This document shows, one piece after another, positions 17,544-26,323 of a stretch of DNA of 64,000 nt. Positions within the stretch are counted from its first letter, which is position 1. Each line of letters begins with the position of its first letter. Where the stretch lies: contig CADBWQ010000013.1 of assembly GCA_902798545.1 (NCBI GenBank), forward strand, positions 1-64,000. The letters run 5' to 3'. The notes under the pieces are model-generated. The model had not been told where the DNA came from and did no database searches. It saw nothing but the letters and a program-made list of their open reading frames with translations. The DNA is from Oscillospiraceae bacterium. Its GTDB lineage: Bacteria > Bacillota > Clostridia > Oscillospirales > Oscillospiraceae. Made by a program: the position numbers and the translations under genes.

Positions 17544-18914
17544 ATGAAAAAACAGCTTTCCAGTGAAAAAATATTCAAAACCATGACGGTACCGCAGGCT
17601 GTACGGACTATGGCGGTTCCTGCCGTTATCAGCCAGCTGATCGTTCTGATCTACAACCTCGCCGACACTTTCTTTATCGGGCAGACCAATAATCCATACA
17701 TGGTGGCGGGTGTCTCTCTTATTCTTCCCCTCTTCAATGTCTCTCTTGCCATTGGTTCCATGTTCGGCGCCGGCGGCGGGGCTCTGCTGCCAAAGCTGCT
17801 GGCGGTAGGCGACCGGAAAGAGGGTGCCCGTGTTGCGGCCTATTGTCTGCGGCTTGGCTTTCTCGTCGCTGCAGCCTTCTCTGTCCTGACACTGATTTTC
17901 ATGTCCCCGCTGCTGACGCTTCTCGGCGCAGGTCCAAACACCTGTTCCTATGCCCGGACCTACGTGCTCATGGTTTTGGTCATCGGCGGTATCCCCACCA
18001 TTGTTTCCAACGTATTCTCCAATCTTCTCCGCAGTCTCAGTCTGTCCCGGGAAGCTGGCATCGGGGTGGCGCTGGGCGGGGTTCTGAATATCTTTCTTGA
18101 CCCTCTCTTCATGTTTGTGCTGCTGCCACCGGGAAATGAAGTTCTCGGCGTCGGCATCGCCACACTTCTCTCTAACGTCGTATCCTGCCTCTATTGTCTG
18201 ACTATCTTCTGCCGGCGTCAGAAGGAGATCCCTGTGAATTTTCTTGCTTCCGCGCCTGTCCGTGACAACCGGGCTCTCATCTTCACCGTCGGTATTCCCG
18301 GAACGATCGGCGCGTTGCTGTTTGACCTTGATTACATGGTGCTGGATAAGCTTGCTTCCGGTTACGGTGATACGGCGCTGGCGGCCATCGGCATCGTACT
18401 GAAGGCCGAACGATTTCCCCAGCAGGTCGGGATCGGGCTCTGCCAGAGCATGGTTCCACTGATCGCCTACAGTTGGGCTCTGAAGGATAATAAACGTACA
18501 AAGGAAATCATGGCCTGCATTCTGAAGATCGGGATCGCTGTCGCCGTCTTCAGCATCAGCCTGTATGAACTCTTTCCCGCCCGGATCGTGCGTCTTTTCA
18601 TCGCTGAACCCGAGACACTGGCAATCGGTACTGATTTTCTTCGCATTCGCTCTCTGGCGGCAGTCATCATGTTCTTCTGTTTCTTCGTCGTGTTTCTGTT
18701 CCAGGGCTTCGGCAACGGGAAGGTCTCCTTCTGGCTGGCGATCGTCCGCTGGGCTTTTCTGAATATTCCGATGCTCTTTGTTCTTCCGCGCTTTCTTGGG
18801 ATGTACGGTCTTGTCTGGTCCCAGTTTATCTCGGATCTTCTTACCGTCATCATCTCCTACGGGTACCTCTGGCGATACATGAAAACCTGGGAGCAGCCGG
18901 CTGCCATATCCTGA
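17544..18914 (+). CDS. MATE family efflux transporter
   Basis: Twelve-helix cation/drug antiporter, 456 aa. The N-terminus reads MTVPQAVRTMAVPAVISQL then IYNLADTFFIGQ, the hallmark of clostridial MATE (DinF/NorM-like) proteins; the second half repeats the fold with NRALIFTVGIPG and LDYMVLDKLAS. ATG 17544 was chosen because the 14 residues before it look non-coding; the ribosome site (AGGCG) is weak. It is followed 51 nt later by the DUF4298 gene in the same direction. Substrate unknown. Confidence 0.9.
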   Translation: MKKQLSSEKIFKTMTVPQAVRTMAVPAVISQLIVLIYNLADTFFIGQTNNPYMVAGVSLILPLFNVSLAIGSMFGAGGGALLPKLLAVGDRKEGARVAAYCLRLGFLVAAAFSVLTLIFMSPLLTLLGAGPNTCSYARTYVLMVLVIGGIPTIVSNVFSNLLRSLSLSREAGIGVALGGVLNIFLDPLFMFVLLPPGNEVLGVGIATLLSNVVSCLYCLTIFCRRQKEIPVNFLASAPVRDNRALIFTVGIPGTIGALLFDLDYMVLDKLASGYGDTALAAIGIVLKAERFPQQVGIGLCQSMVPLIAYSWALKDNKRTKEIMACILKIGIAVAVFSISLYELFPARIVRLFIAEPETLAIGTDFLRIRSLAAVIMFFCFFVVFLFQGFGNGKVSFWLAIVRWAFLNIPMLFVLPRFLGMYGLVWSQFISDLLTVIISYGYLWRYMKTWEQPAAIS

Positions 18915-18965
18915 ATCAGCGATGCATCTGCAGTCTGCCCCATTGAGAGAAAGGTTCGATCATTC

Positions 18966-19286
18966 ATGAGTTATTCTGAAGGAAAAGAGAATGCAGAACA
19001 GATCCGGCGCATCACTGAGATGGAAAACCGTTTCAACCGGGCCGACGGCGCTCTGCATACACTAAGCAGCGCTTTGGACCCTTTCCAATCGGTTCTTGAA
19101 GATATTCGAGCGCTCTCCGAATACTACGAAGGGCCGCTCTGGCGAGAGGACTTTGAATCGGATGAGGCTGGTCTCCTGCCCGCTGGACTTAGGCGCGGTG
19201 TGCTCTCTGAAGACGGGATCTACGACCTTCTGACGGAATATGATGCCCTGATAAGGCGGCTGTCGGAGTTTGTACACAGGGGCTGA
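18966..19286 (+). CDS. DUF4298 domain protein
   Basis: Small acidic cytoplasmic protein of 106 aa. It opens with a helical stretch RRITEMENRFNRADGAL and then carries YYEGPLWREDFESDEAGLLP followed by RGVLSEDGIYDLLTE, the conserved core of DUF4298. No function is established for the family. It lies between a MATE exporter and the lar genes; nothing ties it to either beyond position. Confidence 0.8.
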   Translation: MSYSEGKENAEQIRRITEMENRFNRADGALHTLSSALDPFQSVLEDIRALSEYYEGPLWREDFESDEAGLLPAGLRRGVLSEDGIYDLLTEYDALIRRLSEFVHRG

Positions 19287-19333
19287 AGAATATGCTGGCG
19301 GCTGAATCCCCCATTGACAGGCCGTTTTATGTA

Positions 19334-19363
19334 TTGCCTGAGGCGGCTGAATTATGATATACT
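19334..19363 (+). promoter_or_regulatory. Probable promoter of larBEC
   Basis: TTGCCT (19334-19339), 18 bp, TATACT (19358-19363), 40 nt before the larB start. Confidence 0.5.
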
Positions 19364-19403
19364 TCGTCCAATAACTATTTACCGGAATGACAGGAGATGC
19401 AAC

Positions 19404-20168
19404 ATGGATAAGGTGGAACTGAATAAACTGCTTCAGCAGGTGGCTGCCGGCGAAGTATCTCCGGATGATGCCGCCCTGAAGCTGAAGATGGAACCGATCA
19501 AGGAAGTCGGCGACTACGCCAAGGTGGACATGCACCGCGGCATCCGTCAGGGAGTGCCGGAAGTCATCTATGGTGCCGGGAAAACCCGGGAGCACATTCT
19601 GGGAATTGCAAAAACCATGCTCCAGAACGGGCAGAAGACCGTGCTTGTCACCCGGATCTCGAAAGAGACCGCGGACTTCGTCCGGGAAGGTCTGGTCGGG
19701 ATCTCTTCTCTGGATTATAACGAGATGTCGCGTACCGGCGTCATCGGAGAGATGCCTTCTCCCACCGGCGTCGGGAAAGTCGTTGTCGCCACTGGCGGCA
19801 CCAGTGACATTCCTGTGGCCGAGGAAGCCGCCATCACCGCCGAGGTGCTGGGCAATGAGGTCGTCCGGCTCTATGATGTCGGGGTATCCGGGATTCACCG
19901 TCTGCTCTCCCACATGGACGCCATCATGAGCGCCCGCTGCATCGTCGCCGTCGCCGGCATGGAGGGGGCCCTTCCCTCGGTCATCGGCGGTCTGGCCGAC
20001 TGCCCGGTGATTGCCGTTCCTACCAGCATCGGCTACGGTGCCTCTTTGGGAGGGATCGCTGCGCTCCTCAGTATGCTGAATTCCTGCGCCAGCGGCGTCT
20101 CTGTCGTGAACATCGATAACGGCTTCGGTGCCGGCTACATGGCCAGCATGATCAATCACCTGACATAA
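19404..20168 (+). CDS. larB: Nickel-pincer cofactor biosynthesis protein LarB
   Basis: LarB carboxylates and hydrolyses nicotinic acid adenine dinucleotide to the dicarboxylate mononucleotide that starts the nickel-pincer nucleotide pathway. The 254-aa product has the PurE/AIR-carboxylase-like C-terminal half, seen as VVVATGGTSDIPVAEEAAI, RLYDVGVSGIHRLL, VAGMEGALPSVIGGLADCPVIAVPTS and NIDNGFGAGYMA. The N-terminus (LNKLLQQVAAGEVSPDDA) is the usual LarB helix pair. ATG 19404 has CAGGAGATGCAAC upstream. First of three genes; larE follows after 15 nt. Confidence 0.95.
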   Translation: MDKVELNKLLQQVAAGEVSPDDAALKLKMEPIKEVGDYAKVDMHRGIRQGVPEVIYGAGKTREHILGIAKTMLQNGQKTVLVTRISKETADFVREGLVGISSLDYNEMSRTGVIGEMPSPTGVGKVVVATGGTSDIPVAEEAAITAEVLGNEVVRLYDVGVSGIHRLLSHMDAIMSARCIVAVAGMEGALPSVIGGLADCPVIAVPTSIGYGASLGGIAALLSMLNSCASGVSVVNIDNGFGAGYMASMINHLT

Positions 20169-20183
20169 CTGTAAGGATTCCAG

Positions 20184-20996
20184 ATGGACCAGTTACACAA
20201 AAAATACAACAACCTTCAATCCCGTCTGCGGGAACTGGGCAGCCTTGCGGTTGCCTTTTCCGGCGGTGTGGACTCCACTTTTCTGCTGCAGGTCGCGCAT
20301 GATGTTCTCGGGGATTGTGCGCTCGCTGTGACCGCTGCCCCGCCCTTTGTTCCGAGCCGGGAACAGAAAGAGGCCGCTGATTTCTGCCGGGAATCCGGAA
20401 TCCGTCAGATTGTCATTCCGCCCGAGGCACTGGATATTGACAGCATCCGCCACAATCCGCCCGATCGCTGCTACCACTGCAAGCGCATGATCTTCGGCCG
20501 GATCATCAAAACTGCTGAGCAGAACGGCATCTCCCATGTCGCGGAGGGTTCCAACACGGATGACACCGGTGACTATCGCCCCGGCATGCGGGCCATCCGG
20601 GAGCTGGGCGTTCTGAGCCCTCTCCTGGAGGCAGACCTGAGCAAATCTGACATCCGTACCCTGTCGAAGGAATTGAGTCTCCCCACCTGGGACAAGCCTT
20701 CCTTTGCCTGCCTGGCTTCCCGCTTCGTGTATGGTGAAACCATCACGGATGAGCGACTTTCCATGGTGGATCGGTCAGAGCAGCTTTTGCTGGATCTCGG
20801 GTTCCGGCAGTTCCGGGTTCGCATTCATGGCGATCTGGCCAGGATCGAGATTCTTCCGGTGGACTTCGACCGGATTATGGATGCAGAATGCCGGGCAAAG
20901 ATTTATTCCGAATTGAAATCATATGGCTTTTCCTATGTGACGTTGGATCTCGCCGGTTACCGTACCGGCAGCATGAATGAGGTACTGAAACGATGA
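20184..20996 (+). CDS. larE: ATP-dependent sulfur transferase LarE, probable [4Fe-4S] type
   Basis: LarE adenylates the LarB product and inserts sulfur into the pyridinium dicarboxylate. The PP-loop SGGVDS sits at residues ~27-32. Three cysteines are notable: CYHC around residues 95-98 and the one in FACLASRF near 175. The single-Cys LarE of Lactobacillus plantarum sacrifices its lone Cys176, whereas LarE proteins with CxxC plus this Cys carry a [4Fe-4S] cluster and act catalytically; this one fits the latter group. 270 aa, normal size. Its stop overlaps the larC start by ATGA. Confidence 0.94.
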   Translation: MDQLHKKYNNLQSRLRELGSLAVAFSGGVDSTFLLQVAHDVLGDCALAVTAAPPFVPSREQKEAADFCRESGIRQIVIPPEALDIDSIRHNPPDRCYHCKRMIFGRIIKTAEQNGISHVAEGSNTDDTGDYRPGMRAIRELGVLSPLLEADLSKSDIRTLSKELSLPTWDKPSFACLASRFVYGETITDERLSMVDRSEQLLLDLGFRQFRVRIHGDLARIEILPVDFDRIMDAECRAKIYSELKSYGFSYVTLDLAGYRTGSMNEVLKR

Positions 20997-22234
20997 AAAC
21001 ACTTTATCTGGACTGTGGCATGGGTGCCGCCGGTGATATGCTGACCGCCGCTCTGCTGGAACTGCATGAGCAGCCCGAAGCGGTTCTGAACACCCTGAAC
21101 CGCGCGTTTGACGGCAGAGCCGTCCTCTCTGTCCGGAAGGAACAGAAATGCGGCATTTCCGGAAGCCATATGACCGTCACCATTGGCGGTCAAGTGGAAG
21201 GGGAAGAACCTGCCCAGGCGCATGAGAACGAGCATCATCACAGGCACATGCACGATCACATGGCCGACGCCGCCGATGAGCATGCTGAATCCCATCATCA
21301 CCATCATCATACTTCCATCGCGGAAGTACGGGAATTCATCGGCAGTCTTGCTCTCCCCGCCGAGGTGATACAGAACGCTCTGGCCGTCTATGATCTCATT
21401 GCCGCTGCCGAAGCACATGTCCATGGTCACCCGATGGAAAACATCCATTTCCACGAGGTTGGTTCTCTGGATGCCATGGCGGATGTGGTCTCGGTCTGCT
21501 ACCTGATACACGAGCTTCAGCCGGAGCAGATTCTCGCCTCCCCGGTTCACGTCGGCAGCGGCACCGTCCGCTGCGCACACGGGATTCTTCCGGTTCCCGC
21601 TCCCGCAACTCAGGAACTGCTGCAGGGAATTCCCATTTATTCCGGCGAGATTCAGGGCGAGCTCTGTACCCCGACCGGGGCCGCGCTGCTGAAGCACTTT
21701 GTCACGCACTTCGGCAGTATGCCCCCCATGTGCGTCTCACGCGTCGGCTACGGCACCGGGTTCAAGGACTTCCCGCGCGCAAACGTGATCCGGGCTTTGC
21801 TCGGAGAGCGTGAAGAAGAGGCTGAGCAGGTCATTGAGCTTGCGTGCAACATCGACGACATGACTGCTGAGGAGCTGGCTTTTGCACAGGAGCGTCTCTT
21901 TGCCGTTGGAGCACTGGATGTGTACTTTACCAATATAGGGATGAAGAAGAGCCGCCCCGGCGTAATGCTGACATGTATGTGCAAAGCTGACCAGCGGGAT
22001 GAGGTGCTCTCCTGTCTCTTCCGCCACACCACCAGTCTCGGCATCCGGGAATATACCTGCAACCGGTACAAGCTCTCCCGGGAGTTTGAGACACGGGGAA
22101 CTCCCTACGGCTCCGTTCGCGTGAAACGCTCCTCCGGTTACGGCTCGACTCACGAAAAAGCCGAGTATGAGGACCTGAAAAAAATCGCAGAGGAACAGAA
22201 CCTGTCCCTCCGCGAGGTAAAAAGACTTCTCTGA
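20993..22234 (+). CDS. larC: Nickel insertase LarC (single uninterrupted frame)
   Basis: CTP-dependent cyclometallase that inserts nickel into the pincer nucleotide. The 413-aa product has the LarC start MKTLYLDCGMGAAGDMLTAA, a His-rich segment at residues ~78-106 that includes runs of three and six His and should bind nickel, then HGHPMENIHFHEVGSLDA and the C-terminal half with ELACNIDDMTAEELAFAQERL. In L. plantarum larC is split and joined by ribosomal frameshifting; here it is one continuous frame. No larA racemase gene is in the window, so the client enzyme is elsewhere. A terminator follows directly. Confidence 0.95.
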   Translation: MKTLYLDCGMGAAGDMLTAALLELHEQPEAVLNTLNRAFDGRAVLSVRKEQKCGISGSHMTVTIGGQVEGEEPAQAHENEHHHRHMHDHMADAADEHAESHHHHHHTSIAEVREFIGSLALPAEVIQNALAVYDLIAAAEAHVHGHPMENIHFHEVGSLDAMADVVSVCYLIHELQPEQILASPVHVGSGTVRCAHGILPVPAPATQELLQGIPIYSGEIQGELCTPTGAALLKHFVTHFGSMPPMCVSRVGYGTGFKDFPRANVIRALLGEREEEAEQVIELACNIDDMTAEELAFAQERLFAVGALDVYFTNIGMKKSRPGVMLTCMCKADQRDEVLSCLFRHTTSLGIREYTCNRYKLSREFETRGTPYGSVRVKRSSGYGSTHEKAEYEDLKKIAEEQNLSLREVKRLL

Positions 22235-22241
22235 TCTATCT

Positions 22242-22268
22242 CACCCGTCCGAATGGGCGGGTGTTTTT
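22242..22268 (+). terminator. Terminator of larBEC
   Basis: CACCCGTCC pairs with GGGCGGGTG around GAAT, followed by TTTTTT. Confidence 0.88.
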
Positions 22269-22278
22269 TATTCCCTTA

Positions 22279-23466
22279 TCAGGCTTTTGTCGCCTCTTCG
22301 GCACGCTCCCTGCAGATCTCCTCCCAGCTCTTCTGTGAGGCGACTGCTTTGGCGAGTTTCGACATCTCGGTGGGTACGTCGATCTTCTGCGGACATGCCT
22401 CCCGACACTGGCCGCAGGCGATGCAGTCGCCGGCGCGTTTCCCGTCGCCAAGCCCGCTGTAGCGCATCAGGAGATTCATCGAATTGTACAACTGCATCTC
22501 ATTGGCCATATTCATCAGCAGCGGGATGTTCAGCCCGACCGGGCAGCCGGGGCAGCAGTAACGGCACCCTGTGCAGGGAATCGTTCCCATCATCCCGTCA
22601 GCGATCTTTTTCAGCAGGGCCAGCTCTTCCCGATTCAGCGGCCTCTCTGTGGAAAAGGTTTTGATGTTGTCCTCCATCTGCTGCAGATTCGACATGCCGC
22701 TGAGAACCATGGTCGGTTTCGGTACTGTCTGCAGCCAGCGGAACGCCCATGCCGCGCAGCTCTCATCCGGTCGCAGCGCATGCATCTCCGATTCTGTTTC
22801 CTCCCGGAATGCCGCCAGCTTGCCACCGCGAACCGGCTCCATGACCCAGACCGGCAGTCCGGCCTCCCGCAGGATCTTGCACTTTTTCTCCGCATCCTGC
22901 AGCTTCCAGTCCACATAGTTGAGCTGGATCTGGCAGAATTCCAGTTCCTTTCCATATTGATCCACAAACTGTTTCAGCGCTTCCGGGCCTGCGTGGCAGG
23001 AAAAGCCGAGATGGCGGATCCTGCCTCTGGCCTTCTGCTCCAGAAAGTAATCCAGACAATGCTTTTCCGGGTTGCAGTAGTAATGCATGGAGTTTTCATT
23101 TACATTGTGAAGCAGATAGAAGTCAAAACAGTCGACCCCGCACCGCTCCAACTGTTCCTCGAACACCTCGGCCGGCTGCATTTCTCTCACGCCATGGACA
23201 TTCTGGTGTCCGGGGAACTTGTCCGCCAGATACCAGCTCTCTCTGGGATACCTGGACAATGACCTGCCGATCGCCACTTCTGATTTTCCGCCGTGATAGG
23301 GATGGGCTGTATCAAAATAGTTGACCCCGGCGGCCATTGCCGCATCCACCATTCGGTCGAGTTCACTCTGGTCGATATCTCCGCTCCCATCGGGAAGCAG
23401 CGGCAGACGCATCGTACCGAAACCGAGACCTGACAGCTGCAGATCCTTGAACTGTTTGAATACCAT
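22279..23466 (-). CDS. Aldo/keto reductase with C-terminal ferredoxin domain
   Basis: NADPH-type aldo/keto reductase barrel (residues ~1-275: GFGTMRLPLL, YFDTAHPYHGG with the catalytic Tyr, FYLLHNVNEN, RHLGFSCHAG) fused to an iron-sulfur tail. The tail has a CTGCRYCCPGCPVGLNIP cluster site and a second CIACGQCREACPQKIDVP, i.e. two [4Fe-4S] sets. This architecture is common in anaerobic Clostridia and suggests electron exchange with ferredoxin, but the substrate is unknown. 395 aa, complete. RBS GGAGTGATGAAAC before the ATG. Same strand as birA upstream, 42 nt away, so possibly cotranscribed. Confidence 0.9.
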   Translation of the reverse strand: MVFKQFKDLQLSGLGFGTMRLPLLPDGSGDIDQSELDRMVDAAMAAGVNYFDTAHPYHGGKSEVAIGRSLSRYPRESWYLADKFPGHQNVHGVREMQPAEVFEEQLERCGVDCFDFYLLHNVNENSMHYYCNPEKHCLDYFLEQKARGRIRHLGFSCHAGPEALKQFVDQYGKELEFCQIQLNYVDWKLQDAEKKCKILREAGLPVWVMEPVRGGKLAAFREETESEMHALRPDESCAAWAFRWLQTVPKPTMVLSGMSNLQQMEDNIKTFSTERPLNREELALLKKIADGMMGTIPCTGCRYCCPGCPVGLNIPLLMNMANEMQLYNSMNLLMRYSGLGDGKRAGDCIACGQCREACPQKIDVPTEMSKLAKAVASQKSWEEICRERAEEATKA

Positions 23467-23508
23467 GTTTCATCACTCCTGATAAGATGTTTTGAGCTGT
23501 TTCTCTCA

Positions 23509-24480
23509 TCATCTCCGCCGGATGCTGACTTCTCCGGAATTCAACCGACGAAGCTCTCCGCTCCCGGTACGTACAATCAGCGCGAAATCCGGGGCCAGAT
23601 CCAGCGCCGTCGCGGGCTCCGGATCTCTCCCGACAGCCAGAATATTGATCTCTTTTCCCAGGACCATCGAACGTCTCCGATATTCGTTAAACCAGACCTT
23701 GTCCGTGAGATTCGCGTAATACCCGGTAAGCCGGTCCAGCACTCCGGCTGCCAGGCGACAGCGAAGCTGCGGAATCGGCCGGTCTCCGAACGCAGAGCCT
23801 GCGATGTTCTTCAGTTCATCCGGGAAATCCGTGGCCGGAACCCTGGTATTGATGCCGATCCCGACGATCAGATAATTCACCTGCCCACTTTCACAGTCGA
23901 GAGAGGCCTCGGTAAGGATCCCGCAGACTTTTCTCCCATCGATATAGATGTCGTTGACCCATTTGATTTCCGCGTTCACCGCGGCAAGGCTTTCGATAGC
24001 CTCGGCAACCGCCACGGCTGCGCATGCGGTAATGCTCGTTGCATCCACGGCCTGTAGCGCCGGCCGCAGCAGGATACTGAGATAAATACCGCTGTTCGCC
24101 GGGGAGTAAAAACTTCTCCCCCGTCGTCCTTTCCCGGCGGTCTGTTCACCGGCTACAAGGCAAAGGCCTTCTTTTGCGCCTTCTTCGGCCATGGTTTTCA
24201 GAACAGTGTTGGTGGAGGTAATGCTGCGGTATACCCGCAGATCCAGATCTTTGCGTTCCAGATATTTCCGTATCCCCTCCTCGCTCAGCACATCGCTGCC
24301 GGAAGAGAGTCTGTGCCCTTTATTTGTCACAGAATCAATGGCGTAGCCTTCTTCTCTCAGCTGCTCGATCGCCTTCCAGACCGCCGTTCTGCTCACACCG
24401 AGCCGTCTCGCCAGTTCTGCTCCGGAGATATATGAATCTGCGTTCTGCCATAACAGCTCCAGAATTGCATCTTTTGTCAT
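23509..24480 (-). CDS. birA: Biotin-[acetyl-CoA-carboxylase] ligase / biotin repressor BirA
   Basis: Group II biotin protein ligase, 323 aa. The N-terminal winged helix (residues 1-65; SGAELARRLGVSRTAVWKAI) lets it also repress biotin genes. The catalytic domain shows STNTVLKTMAEEGAKEG, the adenylate-binding GEQTAGKGRRGRSF, IKWVNDIYIDGRKVCGILTE and GIGINTRV, then an SH3-like C-terminal cap. The ATG at 24478-24480 has CAGGAGACTTGCT upstream; the frame extends 50 codons further 5' but without ribosome site or family similarity. Divergent from moaA. Confidence 0.95.
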   Translation of the reverse strand: MTKDAILELLWQNADSYISGAELARRLGVSRTAVWKAIEQLREEGYAIDSVTNKGHRLSSGSDVLSEEGIRKYLERKDLDLRVYRSITSTNTVLKTMAEEGAKEGLCLVAGEQTAGKGRRGRSFYSPANSGIYLSILLRPALQAVDATSITACAAVAVAEAIESLAAVNAEIKWVNDIYIDGRKVCGILTEASLDCESGQVNYLIVGIGINTRVPATDFPDELKNIAGSAFGDRPIPQLRCRLAAGVLDRLTGYYANLTDKVWFNEYRRRSMVLGKEINILAVGRDPEPATALDLAPDFALIVRTGSGELRRLNSGEVSIRRR

Positions 24481-24561
24481 AGCAAGTCTCCTGATTTCCG
24501 TTGTCTTTTTTCTAAGTATAACATACTTCTCCTCCACACGCCACTGAAAGATCTCGAGCTC

Positions 24562-24590
24562 TTGACAGATTCGGTCGCTTGTGGAATAAT
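24562..24590 (+). promoter_or_regulatory. Promoter of moaA
   Basis: TTGACA (24562-24567), 17 bp, AATAAT (24585-24590). The ~55-nt 5' leader holds only a small 7-bp hairpin, too little for a Moco riboswitch. Confidence 0.7.
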
Positions 24591-24651
24591 TCAAAAGGTA
24601 AAAGTTTCTACAGGCGGCAGATGCCGTCATGAAGAGAGATGATTATTCCAT

Positions 24652-25605
24652 ATGATCGATACTTACGGACGGCAGATAACCTATCTGCGACTTTCTGTTA
24701 CAGAGCTGTGTAATCTGCGCTGCCGCTACTGCATGCCGGAAGACGGTATCTGCAAGAAACGTCATGAAGAAATGCTGACGCAGGAAGAGATGGTCACAGC
24801 AGTCCGTGCCGCGGCAGCCCTCGGGGTTTTCAAGCTCCGCATCACAGGCGGTGAACCGCTGGTAAAAGCCAACATTGTCGATCTCTGCCGGAAGGCTGCT
24901 GCGGTCAACGGCATCCGTGAGGTCTGTCTCACTACCAACGGAACTCTTCTGCCTAGGTTCGCAGCCCCGCTGCGTGAGGCCGGAGTCAACCGGCTGAATA
25001 TCAGTCTGGACACGCTGGACGTGGAGAAATTCCGCTACATTACCCGGATCGGCGAGCTCTCCGATGCCGTTGCCGGAATCGAAGCCGCCCTGGCATGCGG
25101 CTTTGACAAGGTTAAAATCAACTCTGTTCTGATCGGCGGCTTCAACGATGACGAGATCGCCTCTCTCGCGGGGCTGACCCGCCGCTATCCCGTGGATGTG
25201 CGCTTTATTGAGCTGATGCCCATGTATGACAGCGGTGACTTTGGTCCCGAAGCCTTTATTCCCTATACCGTTGTGACGGATCGTCTGCCGGAGCTGGAGC
25301 CGCTCCCTGCCGACGGTGGCGTGGCCAGGCTCTACCGTCTCCCCGATTCAATGGGTAACATTGGGCTTATCAGCCCCGTCAGCGCCCACTTCTGTGCCGA
25401 CTGCAACCGCATCCGCATCACAGCCGACGGCAAGATCAAGCCTTGTCTGCACTCCTCTGACGAGCTCTCCATCAAGGGGCAGGACTACGACGGTATGTTG
25501 GAGACGATACGATCCGCGATTCTCTCCAAGCCCAAATGGCATGGAGAACTCTCCTACTCTGCTCGCAGCCACGCGAATCGAAACATGAACCAGATCGGTG
25601 GATAA
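24652..25605 (+). CDS. moaA: GTP 3',8-cyclase MoaA
   Basis: Radical SAM enzyme that converts GTP to 3',8-cyclo-GTP, the first step of molybdenum cofactor synthesis with MoaC (present here at 34.2 kb). The N-terminal SAM cluster C20-x3-C24-x2-C27 is in CNLRCRYCM, the SAM site TGGEPL near residue 68, and the second cluster in CADCNRIRITADGKIKPCLH near residue 247. It ends in MNQIGG, the conserved C-terminal Gly-Gly tail needed for activity. 317 aa, complete. The ribosome site is weak (GAGAG, 12 nt away). Confidence 0.96.
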   Translation: MIDTYGRQITYLRLSVTELCNLRCRYCMPEDGICKKRHEEMLTQEEMVTAVRAAAALGVFKLRITGGEPLVKANIVDLCRKAAAVNGIREVCLTTNGTLLPRFAAPLREAGVNRLNISLDTLDVEKFRYITRIGELSDAVAGIEAALACGFDKVKINSVLIGGFNDDEIASLAGLTRRYPVDVRFIELMPMYDSGDFGPEAFIPYTVVTDRLPELEPLPADGGVARLYRLPDSMGNIGLISPVSAHFCADCNRIRITADGKIKPCLHSSDELSIKGQDYDGMLETIRSAILSKPKWHGELSYSARSHANRNMNQIGG

Positions 25606-25699
25606 CTGTGTCCTGCCGGTCTTTTCCAGATAAACCACACTGTTGTCGGATGCGTTCCGGCAGCAGTTTTCTTTTCCTCTTTCCTTTTTTCATCCAAGA

Positions 25700-25727
25700 T
25701 GAAACTATTTCTTCCTTTTTGCGTCTA
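25700..25727 (+). promoter_or_regulatory. Candidate ECF-type (autoregulated) promoter
   Basis: TGAAAC (25700-25705), 16 bp, CGTCTA (25722-25727), the AAC / CGT pattern recognised by ECF sigma factors, placed just before the ECF sigma gene. It would allow self-activation. Confidence 0.55.
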
Positions 25728-25765
25728 TAAGTGTGAGAACGTTCTTAACCCGAGGGAGGATACCG

Positions 25766-26323
25766 ATGGACGACGAAGATATTCTGACCCTGTACCGCCA
25801 GCGACAGAATGCCGCACTGGAGGAAACTGCAATGAAATACGGCCGCCTCTGTTTCTCTGTTGCGGACCACATCCTGCAGAACCCTGAAGATTCTGAGGAG
25901 TGTGTCAACGACACCTGGCTCCACGCCTGGAACGCCATTCCACCCGAAAAACCCCGAGTCTTCTCTGCCTGGCTCAGCCGCGTGACGAGGAACCTCGCAA
26001 TTTCCCGACTGCGTGAAGCATCTGCAGTCAAGCGGGGTGGCAAGGAAATCCCGCTTGTTCTTGAGGAACTGTCAGAATGCATCCCGGGCGGTATGGAGCC
26101 GCAGCATCTTCTGGAACAGCGGGAACTGGCAGAGGCTGTCAATCGTTTTCTCAAGGGGCTGAATCTGGAAGAGCGCAATGTTTTTGTCGCCCGGTATTTT
26201 TATGCCGCCTCTCATGCTGAACTCAGTTCCAGAACCGGCTGGTCTGTCGGGAAAACCAAAACCAGACTTCGCCGAACCCGCTTGAAGTTGCTTAGCTTTC
26301 TGAAGGAGGAGGGTTTATGTTGA
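25766..26323 (+). CDS. ECF-type RNA polymerase sigma factor
   Basis: Alternative sigma factor of 185 aa with region 2 (ALEETAMKYGRLCFSVADHIL, then DTWLHAWNAIPP) and region 4 (LNLEERNVFVARYFYAASHAE and the helix-turn-helix ELSSRTGWSVGKTKTRLRR). The ATG at 25766 has GGGAGGATACCG in front; 11 extra in-frame codons upstream lack a site. The next gene overlaps it by 7 nt and encodes a membrane protein, the normal sigma/anti-sigma pairing. A likely ECF promoter precedes it. Signal sensed is unknown. Confidence 0.9.
   Translation: MDDEDILTLYRQRQNAALEETAMKYGRLCFSVADHILQNPEDSEECVNDTWLHAWNAIPPEKPRVFSAWLSRVTRNLAISRLREASAVKRGGKEIPLVLEELSECIPGGMEPQHLLEQRELAEAVNRFLKGLNLEERNVFVARYFYAASHAELSSRTGWSVGKTKTRLRRTRLKLLSFLKEEGLC

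Noticed and set aside
21228..21311. His-rich run in larC as a cloning tag
   Set aside because: Clustered His with Asp/Glu in a flexible segment is a natural feature of many LarC proteins and fits nickel binding.
24591..24651. Molybdenum-cofactor riboswitch before moaA
   Set aside because: The leader is about 55 nt with one 7-bp hairpin; the Moco motif needs well over 100 nt.
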